Below, piece after piece: positions 36,194-45,504 of a stretch of DNA of 64,000 nt (the stretch's first letter is position 1; every line of letters begins with the position of its first letter). The position numbers were made by a program, and so were the translations under genes. Under the pieces are notes generated by a model. That model worked only from the letters and a program-made list of their open reading frames with translations, ran no database searches and was not told where the DNA came from. Source of the DNA: Geitlerinema sp. PCC 7407 (GTDB taxonomy: Bacteria; Cyanobacteriota; Cyanobacteriia; PCC-7407); the NCBI RefSeq assembly GCF_000317045.1, contig NC_019703.1:546501-610500 (forward strand). The letters are read 5' to 3'.

Positions 36194-36610
36194 TTTATGG
36201 GCTTTTGGGGCTCAGCGATGGCGGTCTTTGGGGGTGCTACCCCCAAGCCCCCGCTGGGGGGAAAGCGCTTTCCCCCCAGACCCCTTCGCGATAAGAGTGC
36301 TGGGGAGAGGTTTGGGGGCTGGGCTGGGTCTGGGGTGGGGTGGTTTGTGCTGGCGCACAAAAGCAGATCTGGGAGAGAGGGTGTTAGGAGAATTCGTGTG
36401 TTGGTTTATGGGCTTTTGGGGCTCAGCGATGGCGGTCTTTGGGGGTGCTACCCCCAAGCCCCCGCTGGGGGGAATGCGCTTTCCCCCCAGACCCCTTCGC
36501 GATAAGAGTGCTGGGGAGAGGTTTGGGGGCTGGGCTTGGGCTGGGGTGGGGTGGTTTGTGCTGGCGCACAAAAGCAGATCTGGGGGAGAGGGTGTTGGCA
36601 GATTTGGGGG
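36194..36610. repeat. 211-bp tandem direct repeat, two copies
   Basis: Two near-identical units start at 36194 and 36405 (period 211 bp; about 190 bp conserved each). Each contains the same order: GGCTTTTGGGGCTCAGCGAT, a GCTACCCCCAAGCCCCCGCT block, a 26-bp palindrome with core GGGGAAAGCGCTTTCCCC (perfect in copy 1, one mismatch in copy 2), and TTGTGCTGGCGCACAAAAGC. Copy 2 is followed by degenerate pieces of its end (GCAGATCTGGG-like). It lies between the convergent nurA and ArsA genes. The palindromes can act as terminators; ORFs across the repeat are artefacts. Confidence 0.85.
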
Positions 36611-36663
36611 AGAGGGCGTTGGTAGATCTGGGAGAAATGGGCGGGTTCGGGCGGCGCTGGGTT

Positions 36664-38556
36664 TTAGTGTTGGAGGAGCAGGTGGGCGGCGTGTTGGAGG
36701 CGTTCTCTGGGGGGGACGGAGCGGGGGAGGTCGGGGAGGTGGATGAGGGTTTGGTGGGGGAAGTGTTCGCTGGGGCTGGTTTGGTGGGGCTGGTGGCGGT
36801 TGAGGATGGCGTAGTGTTGGGGGATGTGAAGCTGGTCGATGGCGTGGGTGAGGCGCTGGGTTTCGGCGATGATGGCGCTTTGGTTTTGCAGGACGCTGAT
36901 AAATTCGGTGTGGGCGGGGTCTTGTAGTTTTTTTTGGGCCTGGAGGACGCGCTGACGGAGCGATCGCAGGCGGCCCATGAAGTCGGTGCGGCCCAGGACG
37001 TTTTGGTATTTGATCCAGAGTTTGAAGATCCAGGCGAGCCAGTCGGCGAGGGCGCTGGGCATTTCGAGGAAGCGCAGCAGGTGGCCGGTGGGGGCGGTGT
37101 CGAGGAGGATCAGGTCGAGGTCGCCGCGATCGAGCAAATCCATTACGGTGAGCAGGGACAGCATTTCGTCGACGCCGGGCAGGGCCTGATCGGCGATCGC
37201 CCGCCAGGCTTGGGGGCCGTAGGCGATCTGGAGGGTGCTGTCGTCGTTGCCGCCGCTCATCATTTCGGCGAGCTCCCACAGGTAGTCGGCCCGAAACTGG
37301 TCGAGGACGCGATCGGCGTTGATTTCTTGGCCCAGGAGGTTGGGCAGGAGGGGCTGGGGGTCGTGGTCGAGGGGCTGGCCAAAGGCGTCGCCGAGGGAGT
37401 GGGCGGGGTCGATGGAGATGACTTGCAGGCGGCGATCGCGGTGGCGCTGGGCGAGGCCGAGGGCGAGGGCGGCGGCGACGGTGGTTTTGCCGACGCCGCC
37501 TTTGCCGCCGATGATGATCAGGCGGCGGCCGTCGGCGAGGAGGTCGGGCAGGCCGGGGGGAATGGGCTCGGGCCACTGGATGGTGGGTGGGGCGGCGATC
37601 GCGGGGGTTTCGGCGGCGTGGAAGGGCTGGAGCTGGGGGGCGAGGGCGTCGAGGGCGCGGCTGCCAACGGGGGCGATCCCTTGCTGCGGGCAGATCCACA
37701 CGGGGCGATCGCCCGCCAGGTGCTGGAATTTTTGCAGGAGCTGCTGCTGTTCGTAGGCGCGATCGTCGCTGAGCGGGGCGGTCTGGATTTGGTTGACTAG
37801 GAAGCCGCCGCAGGGGATGCCCAATGCCGTCAAGGCGTCGAGGAAGCGCTGGGTTTCGAGCCAGCTCATGGGTTCGGCGATCGCCACGATCCAGCAAGCG
37901 GTGCGCTGGGCGTCTTGGAGCAGCTGGCGGCCCTCGGTCAGGTCGCGGCGCAGATCCCGCAAGAAGTCGTCGGCCTCGTCGGGGGTGTAGCGGCCCGCCA
38001 GGGTCTGGACCAGGACGCGGTGCTTTTCCTGAAAAAGATTTAGCGCTTCGAGCAGGGTGTCCAAGAAGTCCATCAGCTCGAATAGGTTCAGGGTGTGGCC
38101 GCTGGGGGCCATGTCCACCACTACCCGATCGGCCTCGCGCTCTCGCAGGATGCGCTGGATCTCTAGGATGCTCATGAGCTCGTCGGCTCCGGGCCAGTCG
38201 AGATCCCACACGGGTGTCAGGTCTTCGTTGTCCACGAAGCTGCCCCGCTCGACGAGCAGCTCGAGCAGGTCGCCGTAGCGCGCCTTGAAGTCTTGCAGCA
38301 GGGTTTTGGCGTCGAGGGCGCGCACGGCCAGATTGGGGCGATCGCCCAGGGGTTGAGCGTCCTGTCCCACGGTCTCTTGCAGGACGTCGCCCAGGGAGTG
38401 GGCCGGATCCGTCGACAGCAGCAAAACCTGCTCCCCGGGCTGGCTGGCGGCCCACTGCCGCGCCAAGGTGCAGGCGAGGGTGGTTTTACCGACGCCGCCT
38501 TTGCCGCTGATCAGCAGCAGTTCCAGAGAAGGGACGAGAGGGAGGGGGTGAGTCAT
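36664..38556 (-). CDS. Two-domain ArsA/GET3-family ATPase
   Basis: A 630-residue protein with two ArsA-type ATPase halves. The first has the deviant Walker A SGKGGVGKTT near residue 18 and DPAHSLGDVL near 52. The second has GGKGGVGKTT near 348 and DPAHSLGDAF near 382. Both P-loops look intact. The double-domain form resembles bacterial ArsA more than the single-domain GET3, but no ars genes are adjacent and the Cys residues that bind arsenite in ArsA are not obvious. It may therefore act on client proteins instead of arsenite. No membrane segments. Confidence 0.88.
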   Translation of the reverse strand: MTHPLPLVPSLELLLISGKGGVGKTTLACTLARQWAASQPGEQVLLLSTDPAHSLGDVLQETVGQDAQPLGDRPNLAVRALDAKTLLQDFKARYGDLLELLVERGSFVDNEDLTPVWDLDWPGADELMSILEIQRILREREADRVVVDMAPSGHTLNLFELMDFLDTLLEALNLFQEKHRVLVQTLAGRYTPDEADDFLRDLRRDLTEGRQLLQDAQRTACWIVAIAEPMSWLETQRFLDALTALGIPCGGFLVNQIQTAPLSDDRAYEQQQLLQKFQHLAGDRPVWICPQQGIAPVGSRALDALAPQLQPFHAAETPAIAAPPTIQWPEPIPPGLPDLLADGRRLIIIGGKGGVGKTTVAAALALGLAQRHRDRRLQVISIDPAHSLGDAFGQPLDHDPQPLLPNLLGQEINADRVLDQFRADYLWELAEMMSGGNDDSTLQIAYGPQAWRAIADQALPGVDEMLSLLTVMDLLDRGDLDLILLDTAPTGHLLRFLEMPSALADWLAWIFKLWIKYQNVLGRTDFMGRLRSLRQRVLQAQKKLQDPAHTEFISVLQNQSAIIAETQRLTHAIDQLHIPQHYAILNRHQPHQTSPSEHFPHQTLIHLPDLPRSVPPRERLQHAAHLLLQH

Positions 38557-39006
38557 GGGATTAGTGTGCCCCGTTTGGGGCTGGGCGGACCGAGGGACAC
38601 GGAGAAAATGCGGGGCTTGGCGGGGTTGGTGGCCTCTGGCCGACCTTCACCCTAAAACGTGATTTAGATAACAAACAAGCGCTCGCGGTTTCTGTCAAAA
38701 ATAGCGCCGTAAAACGGCTAAGTTTGCGATCGCCGGGGTGGGTGAGACGCCATCTTCGAAGGCTCAATCTTGACGATCTTTCTCCTTCTAGAATGGCGGC
38801 AATGGGCGATCGCTTCAGGGACAAATCTGCTTGGCTAGCAAAGCGTTCTTTCGTTCTCCTCTGGCCTGGGGATGATTCTGAAAAACGCTAAATGACTGCC
38901 AAATTCCAGGCGTTTTCCCGGGGGATCACTAAAATAGGGGCAACTGAAATAGCCTGAGCAGACAGTTCAAACGAAAAAGAGCGATCAATCAGTCTAAACA
39001 TTAAAA
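38557..39006. other. Divergent intergenic region, ArsA/phosphoketolase promoters
   Basis: About 450 bp without a credible gene; the minus ORF at 38561-38824 has no family features. It must contain both promoters. A possible -10 box TAAAAT lies at about 38929. The phosphoketolase ATG at 39007 has no clear Shine-Dalgarno sequence. Confidence 0.4.
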
Positions 39007-41382
39007 ATGGTTGTAGCAACTTCGACAAACAACAAACCCCTCACCGATGAGGAATTGCGCAAAATCCATGCCTACTGGCGGGCGGCAAACTATCTGTCTG
39101 TGGGGCAGATTTATTTGCTAGACAATCCCCTGCTCAAGGAGCCCCTGAAGCTCGAGCACATCAAGCCGCGCCTGCTGGGCCACTGGGGGACGACGCCGGG
39201 CCTGAATTTCATCTACGCCCATCTCAATCGGGTGATCAAGGCCTACGACCTCGACATGCTCTACGTGGCGGGGCCGGGGCATGGCGGGCCGGGGCTGGTG
39301 GCCAACACCTATCTCGAAGGCATCTACAGCGAGGTCTACCCCAACATCGCCCAGGATGAGGAGGGCATGCAGGCGCTCTTCAAGCAGTTCTCGTTTCCGG
39401 GCGGGATTCCCAGCCACGTAGCGCCGGAGACCCCAGGCTCGATCCATGAAGGGGGCGAGCTGGGCTATGCGCTGTCCCATGCCTTTGGGGCGGCCTTCGA
39501 CAATCCTGACCTGATCGTGGCCTGTGTGGTGGGCGACGGCGAGGCGGAAACCGGGGCCCTGGCCACGTCGTGGCACTCGAATAAATTCCTCAATCCCATT
39601 GGGGATGGGGCGGTGCTGCCGATTTTGCACCTCAACGGCTACAAGATCGCCAATCCGACGGTGCTGGCGCGCATTAGCCCGGCGGAGCTGGAGAGCCTGA
39701 TGGTGGGCTACGGCTACAAGCCCTATTTTGTCGAGGGCTCGGATCCGGTGGAGATGCACCAAAAAATGGCGGCGACCCTGGATACGGCGATCGCCGAAAT
39801 CAAGGCAATTCAGCGCGATGCCCGCACCCAGGGCTTCAAGGGGCGGCCCCAGTGGCCCATGATCGTCCTGCGATCGCCCAAGGGCTGGACCGGCCCCAAG
39901 GAAGTGGACGGCAAGAAAACCGAGGGTTCCTGGCGATCGCACCAGGTGCCCCTGGCCGACATGGCCAAACATCCGGGCCATGTCCAGATGCTGGAAGAGT
40001 GGCTCAAGAGCTACAAGCCGGAGGAGCTGTTTGACTCAAAGGGGCGGCTGATCGCGGAGCTGGCGGAGCTAGCGCCCGAGGGCGATCGCCGCATGGGGGC
40101 CAATCCCCACACCAACGGCGGCGTGGTGCTCCAAGACCTGCGGATGCCGGACTTCCGGGACTATGCGGTGGAGGTGCCCAAGCGGGGAGGCACGATCGCC
40201 GAAGCCACCCGCGTCATGGGGAATTTCTTGCGGGACGTGATGAAGCGCAACCCCGAGACCTTCCGGCTGTTTGGCCCCGACGAAACCGCCTCCAACCGAC
40301 TGGGCTCGGTCCTCGAAGCGAGCGATCGCACCTGGCTGGGCGACTACCTGCCCGACGATGACCAGCTCTCTCCCGACGGCCGCATCATGGAGATCCTCAG
40401 CGAGAACACCTGCCAGGGCTGGCTCGAAGGCTACCTCCTCACCGGTCGCCACGGCTTCTTCTCCTGCTACGAGGCCTTCATCCACATCATCGACTCGATG
40501 TTCAACCAGCACGCCAAGTGGCTGAAAACCACGCGCCATATTCCGTGGCGGCGTCCCCTGGCCTCTCTCAACTACCTTCTGACCTCCCACGTCTGGCGCC
40601 AGGACCACAACGGCTTTAGTCACCAAGATCCCGGCTTCATTGACCATGTGGTCAACAAAAAAGCCGAGGTGGTGCGGGTCTATCTGCCCCCCGACGCCAA
40701 CACCCTGCTGTCGGTGACCGACCACTGTCTGCGCAGCCGCCACTACGTGAACGTGATCGTGGCCGGGAAGCAGCCCGCCCTCCAGTACCTGACCATGGAT
40801 GAGGCCATCAAGCACTGCACCAAGGGTCTGGGCATTTGGGAGTGGGCCAGCAACGACCAGGGCAGCGAACCCGATGTGGTGCTGGCCTGTGCGGGGGACA
40901 TCCCTACCCTGGAGGCTCTGGCTGCGGTAGATATCCTGCGCCAGCACTTCCCTGAGCTGAAGGTGCGCTTTATCAACGTGGTGGACCTGATGACTCTCCA
41001 GCCTGACACGGAGCACCCCCACGGCATCAGCGACAAGGCGTTTGACAGCCTCTTTACCCTGGATAAGCCGGTGATCTTCGCCTACCACGGCTATCCCTGG
41101 CTGATTCACCGCCTCACCTACCGCCGCACCAACCACAAAAATCTCCACGTGCGCGGCTACAAGGAAGAGGGAACGACGACGACGCCCTTTGACATGGTGG
41201 TGCTCAATGACCTCGATCGCTTCCACTTGGTGATGGACGTGATTGACCGGGTGCCGGGGCTCCAGGTGAAGGGTGCCCACGTGCGCCAGATGCTGGCGGA
41301 CCAGCTCATCGAGCACAAGCAGTACATCACCACCTACGGCGACGATATGCCCGCGATTCGCGACTGGCAGTGGCACTACTAG
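39007..41382 (+). CDS. xfp: Phosphoketolase (xylulose-5-P/fructose-6-P)
   Basis: A 791-residue thiamine diphosphate enzyme that cleaves xylulose-5-phosphate (and often fructose-6-phosphate) with phosphate to acetyl phosphate plus a shorter sugar phosphate. Signatures: GPGHGGPG near residue 90, [15 protein letters not shown] near 178 (ThDP/Mg site), and [11 protein letters not shown] near 215. Length is normal. It heads a group with transaldolase, a small regulatory-looking protein and acetate kinase, so acetyl phosphate can be converted to acetate and ATP. In cyanobacteria this route is thought to help carbon and energy flux in the dark or under mixotrophy. Confidence 0.96.
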   Translation: MVVATSTNNKPLTDEELRKIHAYWRAANYLSVGQIYLLDNPLLKEPLKLEHIKPRLLGHWGTTPGLNFIYAHLNRVIKAYDLDMLYVAGPGHGGPGLVANTYLEGIYSEVYPNIAQDEEGMQALFKQFSFPGGIPSHVAPETPGSIHEGGELGYALSHAFGAAFDNPDLIVACVVGDGEAETGALATSWHSNKFLNPIGDGAVLPILHLNGYKIANPTVLARISPAELESLMVGYGYKPYFVEGSDPVEMHQKMAATLDTAIAEIKAIQRDARTQGFKGRPQWPMIVLRSPKGWTGPKEVDGKKTEGSWRSHQVPLADMAKHPGHVQMLEEWLKSYKPEELFDSKGRLIAELAELAPEGDRRMGANPHTNGGVVLQDLRMPDFRDYAVEVPKRGGTIAEATRVMGNFLRDVMKRNPETFRLFGPDETASNRLGSVLEASDRTWLGDYLPDDDQLSPDGRIMEILSENTCQGWLEGYLLTGRHGFFSCYEAFIHIIDSMFNQHAKWLKTTRHIPWRRPLASLNYLLTSHVWRQDHNGFSHQDPGFIDHVVNKKAEVVRVYLPPDANTLLSVTDHCLRSRHYVNVIVAGKQPALQYLTMDEAIKHCTKGLGIWEWASNDQGSEPDVVLACAGDIPTLEALAAVDILRQHFPELKVRFINVVDLMTLQPDTEHPHGISDKAFDSLFTLDKPVIFAYHGYPWLIHRLTYRRTNHKNLHVRGYKEEGTTTTPFDMVVLNDLDRFHLVMDVIDRVPGLQVKGAHVRQMLADQLIEHKQYITTYGDDMPAIRDWQWHY

Positions 41383-41677
41383 GGCGCTGAGCGGGGGAGG
41401 GGCGATCGCGCGCGGCTCTGAGCAAGGCCGCGATCGCCCCCAAACCTCGCCAGGTTTGAACGTTTGTGGCGAAACTGGGCGAGAACCCGAGCCATCCGAT
41501 ACATTTGGGGAGGTTGGTGGGGGCAGGACCACACCGGACCGATCGCCCAGCGGAGACCCTAGCGCGGGGGAACACCAGAGGCTGTCCCCTGATGTCGAAA
41601 ATGCCTGGGGCCTACCGCAATCACCGTTGCGTCCGATCGCCGACCCCACCCTTGACACCATCATTGATGAGAGAACT

Positions 41678-42862
41678 ATGTCCAAGAGCTTGCTCGATCA
41701 GCTACGCGAAATGACCGTCGTGGTGGCCGACACTGGCGACATTCAGGCCATCGAGAAATTTAAGCCTCGGGATGCCACCACCAACCCCTCTTTGATCACG
41801 GCGGCGGCCCAGATGCCCCAGTATCAAGAGATCGTGGACAACACCCTCACGCAGGCTCGCCAAGATCTAGGCGCGGCGGCTGAGGCGTCGGCGGTGGCGA
41901 ACTTGGCCTTTGATCGGCTGGCGATCGCCTTTGGCCTGAAGATTCTGCAAATCATTCCGGGGCGCGTGTCCACGGAGGTGGATGCCCGGCTGTCCTACGA
42001 CACCGAGGCCACGGTCGCCAAGGCCCGCTACCTGATCTCGGAATACCAAGCTGCGGGGATCGGGCGCGATCGCGTTTTGATCAAGATTGCTTCGACTTGG
42101 GAGGGTATCCGCGCCGCCGAAATCCTGGAAAAAGAGGGCATTCACTGCAACTTGACCCTGCTGTTTGGCCTCCATCAGGCGATCGCCTGTGCCGAAGCGG
42201 GCGTCACCCTGATTTCTCCCTTTGTGGGCCGCATCCTCGACTGGTACAAAAAAGAGACCGGTCGCGACAGCTACTCCGCTGCCGAAGATCCCGGCGTGCT
42301 GTCGGTCACCGAGATCTACAACTACTACAAAAAGTTTGGCTACAAGACCGAGGTCATGGGTGCCAGCTTCCGCAACGCGGGCGAAATCACCGAGCTGGCA
42401 GGCTGCGATCTGCTCACCATTTCCCCGGCCCTGCTGAGCGAGCTTCAGGCGACCCAGGCCGACCTGCCCCGCAAGCTCGATCCCGCTCACGCAGCCACGC
42501 TGAAGCTTGAGCGCCAGTCCATGGACCAGGCCACCTTTGAGCGGCTCCACACCGAGAACCGCATGGCCTCGGAGAAGCTCGACGAAGGGATCACCGGCTT
42601 TACCAAGGCCCTCGAAACCCTGGAGGCGCTGCTGATCGATCGCCTCAGCCAGCTAGAAGGCCCCGAGCCCGTCAACACCGCGGCCCAAGAGCTGTTCTGC
42701 CTCTATGACCTCGATGGCGATGGCTTCATCACCCGCGAAGAGTGGCTGGGGACCGATGCGGTTTTTGATGCTCTCGATGTCAATAAGGACGGCAAAATCA
42801 CGCCGGAAGAGATGGGCGCGGGTCTAGGCGCGGTCTTGCAGCTGGCCAAGACCAGCGCTTGA
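41678..42862 (+). CDS. tal: Transaldolase with C-terminal EF-hand pair
   Basis: A 394-residue protein: residues 1-325 are class I transaldolase with DATTNPSLI near 30, the Schiff-base Lys in [10 protein letters not shown] near 135, and NLTLLFG near 158. The last ~60 residues hold two canonical EF-hand loops, [12 protein letters not shown] and [12 protein letters not shown], each with acidic residues at positions 1, 3 or 5 and 12. The enzyme moves a three-carbon unit in the pentose phosphate pathway; the EF-hands imply calcium binding. ATG 41678 is chosen, as the ORF upstream has no family similarity. Confidence 0.95.
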   Translation: MSKSLLDQLREMTVVVADTGDIQAIEKFKPRDATTNPSLITAAAQMPQYQEIVDNTLTQARQDLGAAAEASAVANLAFDRLAIAFGLKILQIIPGRVSTEVDARLSYDTEATVAKARYLISEYQAAGIGRDRVLIKIASTWEGIRAAEILEKEGIHCNLTLLFGLHQAIACAEAGVTLISPFVGRILDWYKKETGRDSYSAAEDPGVLSVTEIYNYYKKFGYKTEVMGASFRNAGEITELAGCDLLTISPALLSELQATQADLPRKLDPAHAATLKLERQSMDQATFERLHTENRMASEKLDEGITGFTKALETLEALLIDRLSQLEGPEPVNTAAQELFCLYDLDGDGFITREEWLGTDAVFDALDVNKDGKITPEEMGAGLGAVLQLAKTSA

Positions 42863-42866
42863 GGCT

Positions 42867-42890
42867 GGCTGTGGGCGATCGCCCACAGCC
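42867..42890. terminator. 24-bp perfect palindrome around HIP1 after tal
   Basis: A perfect palindrome built around GCGATCGC (GGCTGTGGGCGA and its complement) starts 5 nt after the tal stop. No T-run follows. It may still act as a 3'-end hairpin. Confidence 0.45.
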
Positions 42891-43141
42891 CAGAGAGACC
42901 CCGGAAGGTGCTGTAGCGCTCCTAACATCTGCTGGAAAGCGCTGTAGTCTGGATCATTGCCAGCTGGTCACGCAAAACACTCCCTAGCCGGGGCTGGTGC
43001 ACCTCACGCCAGCCTGCCGGTTTTGGAGGAGTGCCTTGCTGATGCCTGAGCGCTAGCCCCTTGTGTCCCTACTTTGGGGGACCGAGTTTCCGGTCGCCCT
43101 GCGTTTGTCCGGTGTTGTTTTACTGAGTCTGAGAACGCACG

Positions 43142-43510
43142 ATGTTAGAACCCGCAGCAACTGTCAAAATTTTCCAAAAACAGGCAGATCCCAAAATTGT
43201 CGAAGCCGGTACGGCTATCTTCCAGGCGGGACAGCCAGCGAACTATATGTACGGCATCCTGGACGGAGAAGTGGAGCTCCAGGTAGACGGCAAGACGGTG
43301 GAGGTGCTCTCTGCGAGCTCTGTTTTTGGAATTGGGGCGCTGCTGGGCCACGCCAACCGACCCTATACGGCGATCGCGAAAACCACCTGCAAGCTGGCTT
43401 TTCTCGATCAGCAGCGCTTTTTGTTTGCGGTCCAGGAGACGCCGATGTTTGCCCTCAATGTGATGCAGACCTACTCCGATCGCCTCGATCGTTTGGCCCA
43501 CAGCCTCTAG
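43142..43510 (+). CDS. Small cyclic-nucleotide-binding-like domain protein
   Basis: A 122-residue stand-alone cNMP-binding fold (beta-roll with IFQAGQPANYMYGILDGEVEL near residue 25-45 and the phosphate-binding-cassette region FGIGALLGHANRPYTAIA near 62-80). The cassette lacks the Glu that contacts the ribose in cAMP receptors (FGE reads FGI), and the Arg is displaced, so nucleotide binding is doubtful. There is no DNA-binding helix-turn-helix. It sits between tal and ackA, 34 bp before ackA, so it is probably cotranscribed with ackA and could modulate the pathway enzymes; this is inference. Confidence 0.85.
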   Translation: MLEPAATVKIFQKQADPKIVEAGTAIFQAGQPANYMYGILDGEVELQVDGKTVEVLSASSVFGIGALLGHANRPYTAIAKTTCKLAFLDQQRFLFAVQETPMFALNVMQTYSDRLDRLAHSL

Positions 43511-43544
43511 GGCGATCGCTGGCAGCCGTTTCTCAGGGGCGACC

Positions 43545-44765
43545 ATGAAGATCCTGGTCTTGAATGCGGGCTCGAGCAGCCAAAAGAGCTGTTTGTACGA
43601 GGTGGACAGCGCAACGCTGCCGGACCCCGTACCAGCGCCGCTGTGGGAGGCCCATCTGGACTGGACCCACCAGGCGACGGTGGCGGAGCTGACGGTGAAA
43701 ACCCAGGCGGGGGTGTGTCGCCGCTGGGAGCTCAATCCGGAGTCGCGATCGGAGTCGATGGCGTTTTTGCTCCGGACGCTGTGGAGCGGCGAGACTCAGG
43801 TAATCGAGTCGCCAGCGGCGATCGCGGCGGTGGGGCATCGGGTGGTTCACGGCGGCCAGGAGTACCGCGAGAGTACCCGCGTGACGCCCCCGGTGAAGGA
43901 GGCGATCGCCCGTCTAGCGGCGATCGCCCCGGTCCATAACCCAGCCAACCTGGCGGGCATCGAGTCGGTGGAGGCCCATCTGGGCGAGGTGCCCCAGGTG
44001 GCGGTGTTTGATACGGCTTTTCACAGCACGCTCCCCCAGGCGGCGGCGGTCTACCCAGGCCCCTACGCCTGGCGAGAGCAGGGGCTGCGGCGCTACGGCT
44101 TCCACGGCATCAGCTACCAGTACTGTGTCCAGCGGGTTGAGCAGATCTTGGGGCCTCGTCCTGACCGGCGAATGGTGATCGCCCACCTGGGCAATGGCTG
44201 CTCCCTGGCGGCGCTGCGCGGGGGCCGGAGCCTGGATACGACCATGGGCTTCACGCCGCTGGAGGGGCTGATGATGGGCAGTCGCTCGGGGTCGGTGGAT
44301 CCGGGGCTGCTGCTGCATCTGCTGCGCCAAGGGGAAATGAGTGTAGAGGAGCTCGATCGCCTGCTCAACCGGGAGTCGGGCCTCAAGGGGATTTCGGGAA
44401 TTTCGGCGGACATGCGCCAGATCTGGCAGGCGATCGCCCAGGGAAATCCCCGCGCCCAGCTAGCCTTCGATATCTATGTGCATCGCCTGCGAGGGGCGAT
44501 CGCGTCGATGCTGCCCGCGATCGGTGGGCTCGATGCCCTGGTCTTCACGGCGGGGGTGGGGGAGCACCACGGGCCTCTGCGATCGGCGGTGTGCGAGGGA
44601 TTGGCTTTTCTGGGGGTGCGGCTGGACGAGGCCCAAAATGCCGCGTCGCCCCGAGACGCGGACATCGCGGCCCCAGATTCGACGGCGCGAATCCTGGTGG
44701 TCCACACCCAAGAGGACTGGCTGATCGCCCAGGAGTGCTACCGATTGCTGACGCCAGACCAGTAG
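43545..44765 (+). CDS. ackA: Acetate kinase
   Basis: A 406-residue acetate kinase (acetyl phosphate plus ADP to acetate plus ATP). Motifs: LNAGSSSQK at residues 5-13, GHRVVHGG near 90, FDTAFHSTLP near 145, YGFHGISYQY near 175, and AHLGNGCSLAA near 205. Length is typical. Together with the upstream phosphoketolase it completes an acetyl-phosphate to ATP branch. The gene ends just before an AT-rich accessory region. Confidence 0.97.
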   Translation: MKILVLNAGSSSQKSCLYEVDSATLPDPVPAPLWEAHLDWTHQATVAELTVKTQAGVCRRWELNPESRSESMAFLLRTLWSGETQVIESPAAIAAVGHRVVHGGQEYRESTRVTPPVKEAIARLAAIAPVHNPANLAGIESVEAHLGEVPQVAVFDTAFHSTLPQAAAVYPGPYAWREQGLRRYGFHGISYQYCVQRVEQILGPRPDRRMVIAHLGNGCSLAALRGGRSLDTTMGFTPLEGLMMGSRSGSVDPGLLLHLLRQGEMSVEELDRLLNRESGLKGISGISADMRQIWQAIAQGNPRAQLAFDIYVHRLRGAIASMLPAIGGLDALVFTAGVGEHHGPLRSAVCEGLAFLGVRLDEAQNAASPRDADIAAPDSTARILVVHTQEDWLIAQECYRLLTPDQ

Positions 44766-44823
44766 GCTAGCGAAGCCCTGAGAAAGAGTTCACGAATTTT
44801 CTGCAATTCGGTAAAAACCTAAT

Positions 44824-44861
44824 CAGTATTTCGAGACAGATCGGGTAAAACCGAAATACTG
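44824..44861. promoter_or_regulatory. 10-bp inverted repeat upstream of the NACHT locus
   Basis: CAGTATTTCG (44824-44833) and CGAAATACTG (44852-44861) are perfect inverted arms with an 18-nt loop, 23 bp before the start codon of the NACHT N-terminal ORF. It could be an operator, an attenuator stem or the ackA 3' end; no T-run follows. Confidence 0.45.
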
Positions 44862-44884
44862 ACGTTTGGGTTCTGGAGCCACGG

Positions 44885-45379
44885 ATGACGAGCGATCGCC
44901 TACGCACAGTTGAAGAGTTTTTGAAAATCTTATGGGAGCAACACGAGCAACTAGAGCGGGACATACTGCTAAATACAGGAAGGCCGAGCATCCAGGCTCA
45001 ACAAACGTTGGTTTTGGAGATAAAACCTAAGATTCGAGAATATGAAAAAGAGTATTGGCAGATCTTGGCGGAGCAGTCAGGGATAGCCGCGATCACTGAG
45101 CCAGAGGCGGAGGTGATCGTTGCTGAAATTGTTGAGCAAACCGAGAAACTGCAAACGAGTCAGCAATATCCTGACGAGGTGTTGGACTATCTCAAAAAGA
45201 TTTATGCCGAGGTGAGCAAACCCGGAACTCCTGCGGCTGCAAAACTGAAAGGAGCGTTGTCGCTGTTGCCGCCGTTTGTGAGTCTGGCTTATGAGGCCGA
45301 GATAGACACCGAAAGCTTTGTTCGCACCCATTTCCCGACGTTTAGTCGGTGGACTAAGGCTCTAGCAAAAAAGTCATAG
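44885..45379 (+). CDS. N-terminal ORF of the NACHT locus (zero frame)
   Basis: A 164-residue ORF with GGAG 6 nt before ATG 44885. It is largely alpha-helical and charged (LRTVEEFLKILWEQHEQLE, then EAEVIVAEIVEQ), with a more hydrophobic stretch (LKGALSLLPPFVSL) near 125-138. I do not recognise a named effector family. It ends ALAKKS followed by TAG. The codons GCA AAA AAG just before the stop form a phased A AAA AAG slippery heptamer (45367-45373). A -1 shift there enters the open frame of the NACHT ORF, giving one fused protein of about 808 residues. It is therefore either a separate partner protein or the N-terminal domain of the NACHT NTPase. Confidence 0.8.
   Translation: MTSDRLRTVEEFLKILWEQHEQLERDILLNTGRPSIQAQQTLVLEIKPKIREYEKEYWQILAEQSGIAAITEPEAEVIVAEIVEQTEKLQTSQQYPDEVLDYLKKIYAEVSKPGTPAAAKLKGALSLLPPFVSLAYEAEIDTESFVRTHFPTFSRWTKALAKKS
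45367..45373 (+). other. Candidate -1 frameshift heptamer A AAA AAG
   Basis: The heptamer lies in the zero-frame phase X XXY YYZ required for tandem slippage and equals the dnaX-type site. The zero-frame stop follows 4 nt later (TAG 45377-45379), and the -1 frame is open from 45358. Downstream structure is weak: GCCC at 45379-45382 or 45396-45399 can pair with GGGC at 45403-45406. A weak AAGG lies 8 nt upstream. Confidence 0.6.
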
Positions 45380-45504
45380 CCCGCGATCGCAAGTCGCCCA
45401 ATGGGCCGCAATCCCAGCCAAAACCACTAGCCAAACGAGACCCCACCCAAGCAAATCTGCTGCGAGATGTTACCAGAGAGGTAGAAGAGCAGTTAAAGCA
45501 GTCT

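Noticed and set aside
36228-36927. Plus-strand ORFs reading through the 211-bp repeat
   Set aside because: Their repeated peptide segments come from the DNA repeat; they also overlap the ArsA gene end antisense.
36212-38455. 747-residue Arg/Pro-rich minus-strand ORF
   Set aside because: It is an alternate frame of the two-domain ArsA ATPase and runs into the tandem repeat.
43063-43548. 161-residue plus-strand ORF
   Set aside because: It is an alternate frame of the small cNMP-fold gene; Arg/Gly/Pro-rich with no motif.
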